Assembly (NCBI RefSeq): GCF_023276435.1
Contig: NZ_JALLPO010000054.1
Span: 1 to 51,396, forward strand
Direction: 5' to 3'
Origin: Sphaerisporangium perillae
GTDB lineage: Bacteria; Actinomycetota; Actinomycetes; Streptosporangiales; Streptosporangiaceae
Length of the DNA stretch: 51,396 bases
The notes under the pieces were generated by a model. That model was not told the DNA's origin. It saw only the letters and a program-made list of their open reading frames with translations, and did no database searches. Of this stretch, positions 23,801 through 31,123 are shown piece by piece (position 1 is the first letter of the stretch; every line of letters starts with the position of its first letter). Position numbers and translations under genes: made by a program.

Positions 23801-23860
23801 CGGCGGCTCGGTCAAGGCAACAACGCCGACCCAGCGGTTGCCACCACTGTATGAGGGCAC
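20825..23860 (-). CDS. Tandem RNase III-like / dsRBD protein, probably catalytically dead
   Basis: The GTG at 23860 is chosen because GGGAGG lies six bases upstream; this gives 1,011 residues. Module 1 has an RNase III-like core (LRIASMHRSYLYE near residue 205; LEEAGKRWLNLAL; LLGRGEA; ASMGVRQVIGILAL), then a dsRNA-binding domain at about 344-409 (DWRTLLEQHAQRYGLMWKYI, KGRGPSKKRAAQEASEAF). Module 2 repeats this (LSQALTHRSWTYEN near 460; LLAHHGSVILDTL; LLGKGQA; KADVAQSVLAVA), then a second, weaker dsRBD (YNVAIDSAFYEEGPDHDRSY). RNase III needs E and D in LEFLGD and D and E in ADALEA. Here those are E/K and G/Q in module 1 and A/S and D/Q in module 2, so cleavage is unlikely. The last 350 residues match nothing I know and end in a coiled coil. 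AT-richer codon use suggests transfer. A dsRNA sensor or scaffold role is inference. Confidence 0.7.
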   Translation of the reverse strand: MPSYSGGNRWVGVVALTEPPIAVPLHKMAVLRLEIEQLDRIRISSRLEVSKRRFCRVLQQLGERHALSNNLGRAAYYFHLAQVVSRQGAASGEVPSWILSEMADFINDRDSKQVRTTIKNRTRRQISRPPNRPPTAAPAFTYRLYHHPASPSVKREIIVVDNSDHPRLGDPGSWADAIPLSEGLVKFLATHGWDVRDNPVCARWLRIASMHRSYLYERERSLSAQVNAKLLNALEEAGKRWLNLALLDCYLTDHQPESAGNQSTTAITLRSAADKVVDQEFMSFGAVLLGRGEAVESAARPSRSASMGVRQVIGILALTGGIATVYRIAESAYRQTRSTVESEKDWRTLLEQHAQRYGLMWKYIEDGPDHNRSFEATVSDSRGRNGKGRGPSKKRAAQEASEAFVRRYFPSALSQPHPQQTRSKNSPPMTYKNPPEEHWQAVYDLRRLFELPQESDAWLSQALTHRSWTYENRQVVLSARQRDNALLAHHGSVILDTLCTHELVQRLAATNLAPNEDEARMGTPSAEFCDELFDQLKLNGAVLLGKGQASNPDIAKADVAQSVLAVAWRCHRARILEKRPEVLHRILSSYAPIHDGFTKLTYMSAIYNVAIDSAFYEEGPDHDRSYAVDLIFKSKGHTFTLECDFYHTGKTRAKIEASKEVVSLLSSYHENESALSKTERELISFYVGQQIANTENVEPRNLQRCILSGHLGLSHLATRDLNLFKKWATATSRILGNLTTDDQAHLTNFYTRCLGEIQKGSHPITQTQLHSLIGWSDSLDPEQGITVMEDSTYGQLKELATSFSAASLENQNDIFSVTATLTEKYSIPLNIEDGFQGDKILLSLNEATAISVLLDTAARKSMTSATTVSLGSAPGGALVLISAQQDDFQVNIGPVAELLAEITPTLTCFLNEHDILIKVATEGEIDLADTSPIEQAGFAALRASAEGSNLLHQLRSHIPPLYEQIAIFESARMASLDADRTNRYRRLVEASEALDAARAHTRALKQLAARL

Positions 23861-23873
23861 GGACGCCTCCCGG

Positions 23874-24146
23874 TCAGCGAATGTCGTGGGCGAGGTGCTG
23901 GCCTGACCACCCGTAGCCGGTAGGTGTGAATTCCTCCCGGGCGTGGGTGCATACGAGGAGCAAGCCGCTACCTTCCCGTTGCATCGAGCAGGAGGCCAGT
24001 GGCAGATGTGGGGCGGGCCATCGGCCACTCACTGCCTCGCGGCGCTTCGCATGCTCTTCGATCGGCCTGTTCAGGTTCTCGGCCAATCCCGAACTGACCA
24101 CTGCGTGGTCAGCGATTAGATGTTTGTGAACCTTGAAGACGTCCAT
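23874..24146 (-). pseudogene. Truncated helicase N-terminus, directly upstream of the RNase III-like gene
   Basis: 90 residues, ATG at 24146. The start MDVFKVHKHLIADHAVVSSG resembles the conserved N-terminus of large DEAD/DEAH helicases of bacterial defence loci (usually MDVF-VH--L--DY). WPAPHLPL fits the next conserved segment. After about 50 residues the resemblance ends and no helicase motifs follow. It stops 13 bases before the start of the RNase III-like gene, so both would be on one mRNA. It may be a remnant of a larger helicase gene or a short protein in its own right. Confidence 0.45.
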
Positions 24147-24612
24147 CCCGCCCGCATCCCGAGATTTTCGAGTCTGTGGAGAAGCACGGTACCGCTCTGT
24201 GCGACAAATTGATACAGATACCTACGGCGTACCGCCTGGGGTCGTCCATGGCATCGCCGGCCACCGCGACATCGAGGTCACCATCACCATCTAGCCCGCG
24301 CCATCTGCAGAAGTCCCTTAGAAGGGCCCGATATGGTGCAATACGCCCAGAAGGTGTCAATGAGCTCAGTGCTGCTGGCCGAAACCCAAATTCGCCCGCG
24401 CTGGCCGATGACCTGCGGTTATGGTCTCGATCTCGGTGCGGTTGAAGGCGTAAGTGTTGACGTCGGTCGGCGGTTCACCATCGAGCGGTCACCAAGGCCA
24501 TGGTGGACGGATTCAGCCTGCTCAACGACCGCGGACTAGAAATGGCAACCACTGTCCTGCACCAAGCGTCCCATCTACATCTCGGGGATGGCTCGCTTGA
24601 AGGGAAGCAGAC
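24147..24612. other. Intergenic stretch, nothing recognised
   Basis: About 460 bases without a supportable gene. It probably contains the promoter for the leftward helicase-remnant/RNase III-like pair near 24150-24250. I see no repeat or terminator. Confidence 0.4.
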
Positions 24613-24810
24613 GTGAGCACCTGGGGGAAGATCAAGGATCTCATCGGGACCGTGTTTGCGACCGCCGCCTTAGCGGGGCAGCAGCGCTACTTCTCGGCTT
24701 CTTGATCACATGGGACATCATCGATGAGCAGTACAGCCCGCAGTGGCGCATCTTCTGGCGGTTGTTCTGGATCGGCTTCCTCGGCTACTGGGCTTACGTG
24801 ATCCTCTATG
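24613..24810 (+). pseudogene. Frameshifted small membrane protein
   Basis: A GTG at 24613 behind GAAGGGAAGC opens STWGKIKDLIGTVFATAALA and then hits a stop. One frame away the sequence continues as AAALLLGFLITWDIIDEQYS and RLFWIGFLGYWAYVILYG, two membrane helices. A single indel near 24670-24690 would join them into a two- or three-span protein. No family is recognised. Confidence 0.35.
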
Positions 24811-24946
24811 GGAAACTGTGCCCTAGCCGACAGCGGCCTGCACTTCATTGCCGACCCGGCCGACCCCCTCCGCTACACGGTCGGCTGACCCGGGAACGCC
24901 GGTGGATCGAGCCCCGATGCCCCCCCGAAAAGGTGGGCCGCAGGGC

Positions 24947-24977
24947 TTGCATCCGGTACCTAGGTACAGGCTTACCG
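24947..24977 (+). promoter_or_regulatory. MerR-type promoter/operator with overlong spacer
   Basis: TTGCAT at 24947-24952 could be a -35 box. It is followed by a 19-base spacer containing the perfect palindrome GTACCTAGGTAC (24956-24967) and a -10-like TTACCG at 24972-24977. A 19-base spacer with a central dyad is the hallmark of MerR-controlled promoters. The predicted start of transcription falls on or next to the ATG at 24985, so the first gene would be leaderless. Confidence 0.55.
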
Positions 24978-24984
24978 TCGAGGT

Positions 24985-25341
24985 ATGACCGAAGACATTG
25001 CCCTTGACCAGCAGTGGGTGCCCTCATCCTGCACCCTTCCTACCGCCGAGCAGCCGCTGCGGGTGGCCGAGTTCGACGCCCTGTTCGCCGCAGCAGTACA
25101 GACGATCGCACGCCCGTGGCCCCGGCGGCTCCGCCTGGAGCTCGTCTTCAGCCCGGACAACGCGGCCCGGGCCGCCGAGCTGAGCGCGCGGGAGAACGGC
25201 TGCTGCTCCTTCTTCACCTTCACCCTCACCATCGCCGACGGCAGCCTGGCCGTGGAGGTGACGGTGCCGACGCAGCACGTCGAGGTGCTGGACGCGCTGC
25301 AGGCCCGGGCCAGCACGGCGGCAGCCCCGGCTCGCGCGTGA
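24985..25341 (+). CDS. Conserved protein of the metal cassette (118 aa)
   Basis: 118 residues from the ATG at 24985, probably leaderless. The centre has RPWPRRLRLELVFSPDNAAR, then ARENGCCSFFTFTLTIADG, where the CC pair could bind metal or a sulfur species. I recall this family beside MerR regulators in actinomycetes but know no activity. It leads a five-gene run with rhodanese, MerR, MerT-like and YnfA-family genes. Confidence 0.6.
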   Translation: MTEDIALDQQWVPSSCTLPTAEQPLRVAEFDALFAAAVQTIARPWPRRLRLELVFSPDNAARAAELSARENGCCSFFTFTLTIADGSLAVEVTVPTQHVEVLDALQARASTAAAPARA

Positions 25342-25375
25342 CGCGGCCGCGCCGCGACCGCAGGAAAGGAATGTG

Positions 25376-25750
25376 ATGAACCGCGTCACGCGCGAGGACC
25401 TGCTCGCGCTGCTTCAGACCCGGGCTGTACAGCTGGTGGAGGCCCTGCCGATCGACGCCTACGCCGCCGAGCACATCCCCGGCGCACGCAACCTGCCTGG
25501 CCACCTGTCGGCCGACGTGGTCGCGCAGATGGCGCCAGATCGGGCGGCCACGGTGGTGGTCTACTGCTCGGGCCCATGTTGCAACCGCTCCAAGATCGCC
25601 GCCGCTGCGTTCGTCCAGCTTGGCTACGCCGACGTGCGCGTCTACGCCGGCGGCAAGCAGGACTGGGCCGAGGCCGGACTCACCTTCGACGCCGACCGCA
25701 TGCCCCCGCCTGCCGCGGTGTCCGTCTCCGGAGCGGGGCGGCCGGCGTGA
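25376..25750 (+). CDS. Single-domain rhodanese
   Basis: 124 residues from the ATG at 25376, five bases after AGGAAAGGA. It has a rhodanese fold with HIPGARNLPGH and the active loop VVYCSGPCCNRSK, whose first cysteine accepts the persulfide sulfur. The loop carries two more cysteines, which is unusual and could allow metal or metalloid binding. Its stop overlaps the MerR GTG start. A role in sulfur trafficking or detoxification of a thiophilic metal is inferred from context. Confidence 0.78.
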   Translation: MNRVTREDLLALLQTRAVQLVEALPIDAYAAEHIPGARNLPGHLSADVVAQMAPDRAATVVVYCSGPCCNRSKIAAAAFVQLGYADVRVYAGGKQDWAEAGLTFDADRMPPPAAVSVSGAGRPA

Positions 25751-26193
25751 GACAGGACATCGACGGGCCGTACCTGCGCAGCGGGCAGGTCGCCGAGCAG
25801 GCCGGAGTCAACCCGCAGACCTTGCGCTACTACGAGCGCCGCGGCCTGATCGCCGAACCAGCGCGCAGCCCCGGCGGGCACCGCGCCTACCCGCCCTCGA
25901 CCGTCACTCTCCTGGGCGTCATCAAGGCAGCCCAGCGGCTCGGCTTCACCCTGGAGGAGGTGGCCGAGCTCATCGACACCGGCCGGCGCGGCCACCCCAC
26001 CCCAGACCTGCGCGTCCGCGCCCAAATCAAGATCGTCGAGGTGGATGCGCGGATTGCCGACCTGACCACCATCCGCCAGGCGCTCACCGCAGTGATCAAT
26101 GCCGGCTGCGACAGCCTGACCCATTGCACCTGCCCCGACTGCCCGCTGCCGTTCGCCGACCTGGCCGCAGGCCATGCCTCTGAGGAGAACTGA
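25747..26193 (+). CDS. MerR-family regulator, probably mercury/metal sensing
   Basis: 148 residues from the GTG at 25747, which overlaps the rhodanese stop. The winged helix-turn-helix is clear: YLRSGQVAEQAGVNPQTLRY, then YERRGLIAEPARSPGGHRAY. The C-terminal metal loop NAGCDSLTHCTCPDCPLPF has four cysteines, more than the three (C79, C114, C123 in Tn501) of classical MerR. It likely activates the promoter at 24947-24977, thereby its own operon. Confidence 0.8.
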   Translation: MRQDIDGPYLRSGQVAEQAGVNPQTLRYYERRGLIAEPARSPGGHRAYPPSTVTLLGVIKAAQRLGFTLEEVAELIDTGRRGHPTPDLRVRAQIKIVEVDARIADLTTIRQALTAVINAGCDSLTHCTCPDCPLPFADLAAGHASEEN

Positions 26194-26198
26194 CCGCC

Positions 26199-26558
26199 GT
26201 GAGCACCCACCATAACCCCCGCACTCGTGCTGGCGGGCCGATCACGCTACCCCTGGTCGCCGGCAGCGCGCCGCGCGAGCCCACCCCGGGCGGGGGCGGG
26301 CCGCCGCTGCGCAGCAAGGTCACCGCCGCGCTGGCCGTGCTGGCCTGTGCGGCCTGCTGCGGCCTGCCGCTGCTGATCGGCGCCGGGCTGCTCACAGGCG
26401 CGGGCGCCGCGCTGGCCGAGCAGACCCTGCTGGCCCTGACCGGGTTGTTGCTCGCCGCCGCGGCGGGCATGTGGTGGCTGCATCGCCGTCGCACCGCCCG
26501 CGCGCCGGCCATCGCGGCGGGGAGCTGCGGATGCGGTGGGAACGGCTGCGGGTGCTGA
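26199..26558 (+). CDS. MerT-like small membrane transport protein
   Basis: 119 residues from a GTG at 26199 behind GAGGAGAA. Two membrane helices are present; the first contains [16 protein letters not shown] with the vicinal cysteine pair typical of MerT/MerF-type mercuric ion importers. The C-terminus ends in a glycine/cysteine tail ([12 protein letters not shown]) that could pass the ion on. No mercuric reductase gene is next to it, so the system looks incomplete or serves another thiophilic ion. Confidence 0.62.
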   Translation: MSTHHNPRTRAGGPITLPLVAGSAPREPTPGGGGPPLRSKVTAALAVLACAACCGLPLLIGAGLLTGAGAALAEQTLLALTGLLLAAAAGMWWLHRRRTARAPAIAAGSCGCGGNGCGC

Positions 26559-26631
26559 GCACCCGCTCCACTGGCGCGACCCCGGCCGTCCGGCGGCGGC
26601 CCGGCCTCCGGAATGCGCTGTACTACCTGCT

Positions 26632-26964
26632 ATGACGATCGTTTGCTCTCTGTTGTTGTTCGTTCTGGCCGCCCTCGCCGAGATCGGCGGAGCGTGGCTG
26701 GTCTGGCAAGGCGTACGTGAGCAGCGCGGCCTGTTGTGGATCGGTGCTGGCGTCATTGCGCTGGGCCTCTACGGGTTCGTCGCTACGCTGCAGCCGGATG
26801 CGAACTTCGGGCGCATCCTGGCCGCCTACGGCGGCGTGTTCGTCGCCGGTTCCCTCGGCTGGGGGATGTTTGTCGACGGGTTCCGGCCCGATCGGTGGGA
26901 CGTCATCGGCGCCTTGGTCTGCCTTGTTGGTGTCGCTGTGATCATTTACGCACCGCGAGGCTGA
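26632..26964 (+). CDS. YnfA/UPF0060 family membrane protein
   Basis: 110 residues from the ATG at 26632. The family core [20 protein letters not shown] opens it, with [20 protein letters not shown] near the C-terminus and four membrane helices. YnfA proteins belong to the small multidrug resistance-like transporters and often occur near heavy-metal genes. No strong ribosome binding site is seen, so the start could differ. Confidence 0.78.
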   Translation: MTIVCSLLLFVLAALAEIGGAWLVWQGVREQRGLLWIGAGVIALGLYGFVATLQPDANFGRILAAYGGVFVAGSLGWGMFVDGFRPDRWDVIGALVCLVGVAVIIYAPRG

Positions 26965-27095
26965 GCTGGATGATCAGGAGCCGAGGCAAACGATCGGATG
27001 GCCGCCCCAGTTAGAGGCCGGAAGCGCACACCCACGCGATCGGTTCAGTCCCTGGCGGCGGAGCCCGGCGAGGTAGACGAGCAGGATGATTCGGA

Positions 27096-27342
27096 TTAGA
27101 CCGGCTCTACCGCGATGGGCGAACGGCTGCGATTGGCGGTGAGCCATTCGAGGTGCGCGGTCATACCGGTGAGCAGGTCAGTGGTTGGAGACCAGCCAAG
27201 CAGCCGATGCGCCGTGGACACGTCCGCGAAGGTGACCGGGACATCGCCGCTACGCGCGTTGGTAGAGCGGACGTTGATGGGCCGACCGGTGATCTGGCGG
27301 GCCAGCTCGATGACATCGTTGAGGCAGGTGGTGCCCCCGAGG
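27096..27342 (-). pseudogene. C-terminal remnant of an NAD-dependent epimerase/dehydratase
   Basis: Reading leftward, the frame gives LNDVIELARQITGRPINVRS, then GDVPVTFADVSTAHRLLGWS and a stop at 27096. This is the C-terminal substrate-domain tail of UDP-sugar epimerases/4,6-dehydratases. The Rossmann part is missing and the neighbouring NACHT 3' end begins within about 40 bases. Confidence 0.72.
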
Positions 27343-27383
27343 TGTGGACACCGTCATAGTGCGGATTTGGCTTGTGGGAACGA

Positions 27384-28163
27384 TCAGTCCCCGAGGTCGC
27401 CGAACGCTTGCCGTGCCCAGTGCCGCACCGCGGGATGGCGATGTGGGAAGTCGCCCGCCAGGACGGTCTGCTCGAACATGGGTAGCATGCGAGCTCGGTC
27501 GCTGGCGGGAATGCTCTCGGCGTCTGCGGCGAGTTGGCGCAGCACGATGGCAAGGTAGGCGTTCCTGCCGGTGACGTCTTCCTCGGCGTGGCTGCAGTCG
27601 GCGACCTGGATACACACGTCGTAGGCGCCGACGAGCTCGTCCGCGGTGAGGCCTTGTCCTGAAGCGAGCCAGAGACTCACCAGGGCATGGGCCATCGAAC
27701 GTGCGCGCCCGTCGGGTTGCGAGGCGAAGTCGGTCACCGCCTCACCGTGGCTGGGGTCGGATTCGGGGATCAGTGAGAGCCCAGCGAACGGCTCCAGAGC
27801 GTGCCAGGCGACGTCCTCGCCCTGGTCGCAGGTGAGGTAGCTCTCCCGGCGGAGATCCCGGGTCATGACGCGGTGCCACCCTCCATGGCGGAGAGGATGC
27901 TCTTCCGGCATCTTCTGGGACCAGAAGGGGTTGAGTGGAGGCGCCGTCCACGGTCCCATGCTGACGACCACGTCCCGCTCGCCGGCGTGCCAGACCCGTT
28001 CCAGCTGGATGGCGGAGGCGAGGCCGCGCCACTTCTCGCCGCTGAACTGTGATCGCCAGAGCAAGGCGCATCTGCGCCACTCCGAGGCTGGGTACCGGGA
28101 CCCCGGGAAGAGCTCTCGGCCCGCGATCGGAGCGCCCATCAGCGTGGCCAGCAGGACTAGATT
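27384..28163 (-). pseudogene. NACHT ATPase gene, C-terminal segment (separated by IS)
   Basis: This is the 3' third of the NACHT gene whose 5' part ends at 32176. It begins at the target-site copy (28154-28163) and reads NLVLLATLMGAPIAGRELFP onward to a stop at 27384. Joining it to the 5' part with one target copy removed gives an uninterrupted 1,014-codon frame. The segment contains no classical LRR or WD repeat and may be the sensor part of the STAND protein. An ATG in the IS terminal repeat could let a 266-residue fragment be translated, but this is probably incidental. Confidence 0.8.
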
Positions 28164-28196
28164 CAATGCCGTGTAGTTAGGCATTTGGGTTGTGTG

Positions 28197-28618
28197 TCAA
28201 GGATCTGTGGCCGGGATGTCGATGGTGATGGTGGCCTTGTAGCTGGTTCGGTCGATGGTGCCTTTGGCGTTGTACTTGGAGATCGCGCGTTTGACGACGC
28301 GGGGTCGGGTGCGGCTGCGGCGGTTGGGCATGAGGGCGGTCAGGATGTGTCTGCCGATGGTGCCGACGAGGTCGATGACGGTGCCGGTGATGACGCCGGC
28401 GGCTTGGGTGATCAGGTCGCGGGCGGTGTGCAGGGCGATGGTGAGGCTGGCCCGGTCGGGGTCGATCTGCGGCCGGGTGCCGGTGGCGTCGGCCATGGCC
28501 AGGCGCAGGACTTGGTAGGCGACCAGTAGGGCGTAGGTCTCTTGGACGAGGCCGCAGGGGGTGCGGGCGCGCAGCACACGGCCACCCAGAAGGGTGGACT
28601 TTACTTCCAGGTACGCGG
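28197..28618 (-). pseudogene. IS4-type transposase, C-terminal part
   Basis: This frame reads IETAYLEVKSTLLGGRVLRA, then VQETYALLVAYQVLRLAMAD and a basic C-terminus. It is the part after the nested insertion. The Y-x2-R-x3-E-x6-K signature of IS4 enzymes is split, with its lysine here and its tyrosine, arginine and glutamate in the other part. Confidence 0.88.
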
Positions 28619-28684
28619 TCTCAATCCGCCACTGGTGATGCACCTGTATCTGGACTGTTCTCTATTGCACCGTCTGGACCTGGG

Positions 28685-28909
28685 GTGATACTCAGCGTGG
28701 AGGCGTTGCTGCGGCTGGTGGCCTTGGTCGACCGGTTGCCGTCCCCGGCGTCTGGTGAGGCAGGTGAGGCCGAGTGCCCGGTGAGCGCGGTGAGCCCCCC
28801 GATCCCGGATCTGGGTGAGGTTGCCGGTCCAGAGCCAGCAAGCAGCGGTGAGGTTGTTGGCCGTGTTGGCGGCTCGGGCCGTGGTCGACCGGAGCGGAGG
28901 CGGGCGTGA
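28685..28909 (+). CDS. Small frame upstream of the serine recombinase (74 aa)
   Basis: A GTG at 28685 opens 74 codons (ILSVEALLRLVALVDRLPSP, then a Gly/Pro/Arg-rich tail). Its stop overlaps the recombinase ATG in a TGATG junction. The overlap suggests coupling, but the tail is low-complexity and no family is recognised, so it may be a leader peptide or chance. Confidence 0.35.
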   Translation: MILSVEALLRLVALVDRLPSPASGEAGEAECPVSAVSPPIPDLGEVAGPEPASSGEVVGRVGGSGRGRPERRRA

Positions 28910-31085
28910 TGAGCCTGGCGAGGTATCGGCCTTGGGGCCAGTCCCAGGAGAAGATCCGCCCGGAGCATCGGGATCGGGCGGCGGTGGTGTATGTCCGCCA
29001 GTCCAGCCGGCAGCAGGTGCTTGAGCACACCGAATCGACCCGATTGCAGTACGCGCTGGTGGAGCGCGCGGCGGCGCTGGGCTGGGCCCGATCCCGGATC
29101 GTGGTGATCGACGACGATCTGGGGGCCTCGGCCGCGATGGCCGATGCCCGGGTGGCTTTGCCAAACTCGTCACCGAGGTCACGATGGGACGTGTGGGCAT
29201 CGTGCTGGGCATCGAGATGTCCCGGCTGGCGCGCACCGGCCGAGACTGGCACCAACTGCTGGAGCTGTGCTCCTTATCGGGTGCGCTGCTCGCCGACCCG
29301 GACGGCGTCTACGACCCGAGTTTCTACAACGACCGGCTGCTGCTGGGGTTGAAGGGCACGATGAACGAGGCCGAGCTGTACCTGATCCGGCAGCGGATGC
29401 TGTCGGGCCGCCTGGCCAAGGCCGAACGCGGGGAGCTGGCCTTCCAGCTGCCGATCGGGTACGTCCGCCGCCCTTCGGGAGAGGTCGTCTTCGACCCCGA
29501 CGAGCAGGCCCGGCACGTGGTCGGCCTGGTCTTCGACACCTTCACCCGGCTGGGCACGCTCAACGCGGTGCTGCGCTACTTGGTCGACCACCAGATCCAG
29601 CTGCCGGTCCGGGTACGCGGCGGCCTGGCCAAGGGCGAGCTGGAGTGGCGGCGCCCGACCCGGGAGACGTTGCAGATCATGCTGCACAATCCGATCTACG
29701 CTGGGTACTACGCCTACGGGCGGCGCCGAGTCGACCCGCGCAGGAAACAGCCGGGCCGGCCCAGTACCGGGCGCATCGTCGGTGACAGCGACGAATGGCT
29801 GGTGCTGCTGGCTGACCGCATGCCCGCCTACATCACGGTCGAGCAGTATGGGGCGAACCTGGCCCGGATGGCAGCCAACCGGCAGACCGCCGCCTCGCCT
29901 GGAGCCCCGCGGGACGGCTCGGCGCTGCTGGCCGGGCTGCTGCGATGCGGCCGATGCGGCGGCGGGCATCGCATGACCGTGCGCTACCACACCCCCAGCA
30001 GCCGAAACCCCGCCCACGGCTACGTGTGCGCCTACAACCAGGTCAATTACGGCACCGGCGGACCATGCCAGCACATCGCCGGGCCCGCGCTGGACGCCTA
30101 TGTCACCGGCCAGGTGCTGGCCGCGGTGGCGCCGGCCGCACTGGACATCTCGATCTGCGCGGCGGCCCAGGCCGAGGCCGAACGGGCCATGCTCGACAAG
30201 CTCTGGCGTCAGCGTCTGGAACGGGCCCGCTACGCCGCCGACCGGGCCCGCCGCCAGTATCAGCTGGCCGAGCCGGAAAACCGCCTGGTCGTCCGGCAGT
30301 TGGAGAAGGAATGGGAAGCCGCCCTGGCCGAGACCGACCACCTGCAAACCGACTACCAGCGGTTCACCGAGTCCCTGCCGATGACACTCACCGACGCGCA
30401 ACGTCAGGCCATCGGGGAGTTGGCTGAGAATCTGCCGCGGATCTGGAACGCACCCACAACTGGCCCGACCGACCGCAAGGAACTCCTGCGCACCCTCATC
30501 GAGAAGATCACCGTCGCGGTCGTCGGGAACAGCGAACTGGTGGACGTCACCATCACCTGGGCCGGCGGGCACCACACCACCGGCCAGGCCATCCGGCCGG
30601 TCGCTCGTCTGGACCAGCTTTCGTACTACCCACGGCTGCTCGCCCGCGTCACCGAACTCGCCGAACAGGGCAAGACCACCCGGCAGATCGCCGACACGCT
30701 CAACACCGAAGGACTACGGCCGCCTAAGCGGACCAGCCGCTTCGAACCCGCCCAGATCCGGACCCTGCTCAACAAGCACGGCATCATCGCCCCTCGACGA
30801 CGTGACCGGCCCACTGCCCTGGCAGACCTGCGCCCCGACGAGTGGACGGTCCCCGGCCTGGCCGCCGCTTTGGAGATGCCCCTCGCCACGGTCTACAACT
30901 GGATCTACCGGGGATGGATCAACGCCCGCCACGCCCCCGAAGGCAACTACTGGATCATCACGGCAAACACCGCGGAACTGCGGCGGCTACACGAACGCCG
31001 GAGCCGGCCACCAGGCTTCTACACCCGCGCCCGCTGGACCGAGCCCCCCGACGAACCATCCATGCAGGACGGAGCCCCACAGTGA
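28909..31085 (+). pseudogene. Large serine recombinase, single frameshift
   Basis: The N-terminal catalytic part from the ATG at 28909 shows AAVVYVRQSSRQQVLEHTES with the nucleophilic serine. The frame shifts by one base near 29155-29165 and continues as GFAKLVTEVTMGRVGIVLGI and LSRLAR-type helix E residues. It then has the recombinase DNA-binding domain (PIGYVRRPSGEVVFDPDEQA), a zinc ribbon (LLRCGRCGGGHRM with a second Cys pair), a coiled coil and extra C-terminal helix-turn-helix regions (TTRQIADTLNTEGLRPPKRT). Intact length would be about 725 residues. Such enzymes integrate and excise DNA at short core sites. The shift is either inactivating or a sequencing error. Confidence 0.83.
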
Positions 31086-31123
31086 AAGACGAACACGACT
31101 TGAGGGGCACTTCGGGTGGCGTA

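Larger units (their letters stand above)
28619..31123 (+). mobile_element. Nested serine-recombinase element inside the IS4 transposase gene
   Basis: The left junction carries TCTCAATC (28619-28626) and the right junction TCTCGATC (31124-31131). Removing the 2,505 bases between them rejoins the transposase frame exactly (452 codons including stop). A short core match with no long inverted repeats is what large serine recombinases leave. The only genes inside are the recombinase and a small upstream frame. Confidence 0.82.

Noticed and set aside
20825..23860. Active Dicer-like endonuclease
   Set aside because: Neither RNase III core keeps the set of four acidic metal ligands, so cleavage activity is not supported.
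28685..28909. Recombination directionality factor in front of the serine recombinase
   Set aside because: The 74-codon frame ends in a Gly/Pro/Arg-rich tail without helix-turn-helix features; coupling alone is not enough to call this function.
29274..30575. 433-codon leftward frame opposite the serine recombinase
   Set aside because: It has Gly/Val/Gln-rich composition with no domain, while the rightward frame has recombinase, zinc-ribbon and helix-turn-helix motifs.
28909..31085. Serine recombinase as the integrase of the AICE or of the 23-kb island
   Set aside because: Its junctions are inside the IS4 transposase gene, and removing exactly that insert restores the transposase frame, so it mobilises only its own 2.5-kb element.
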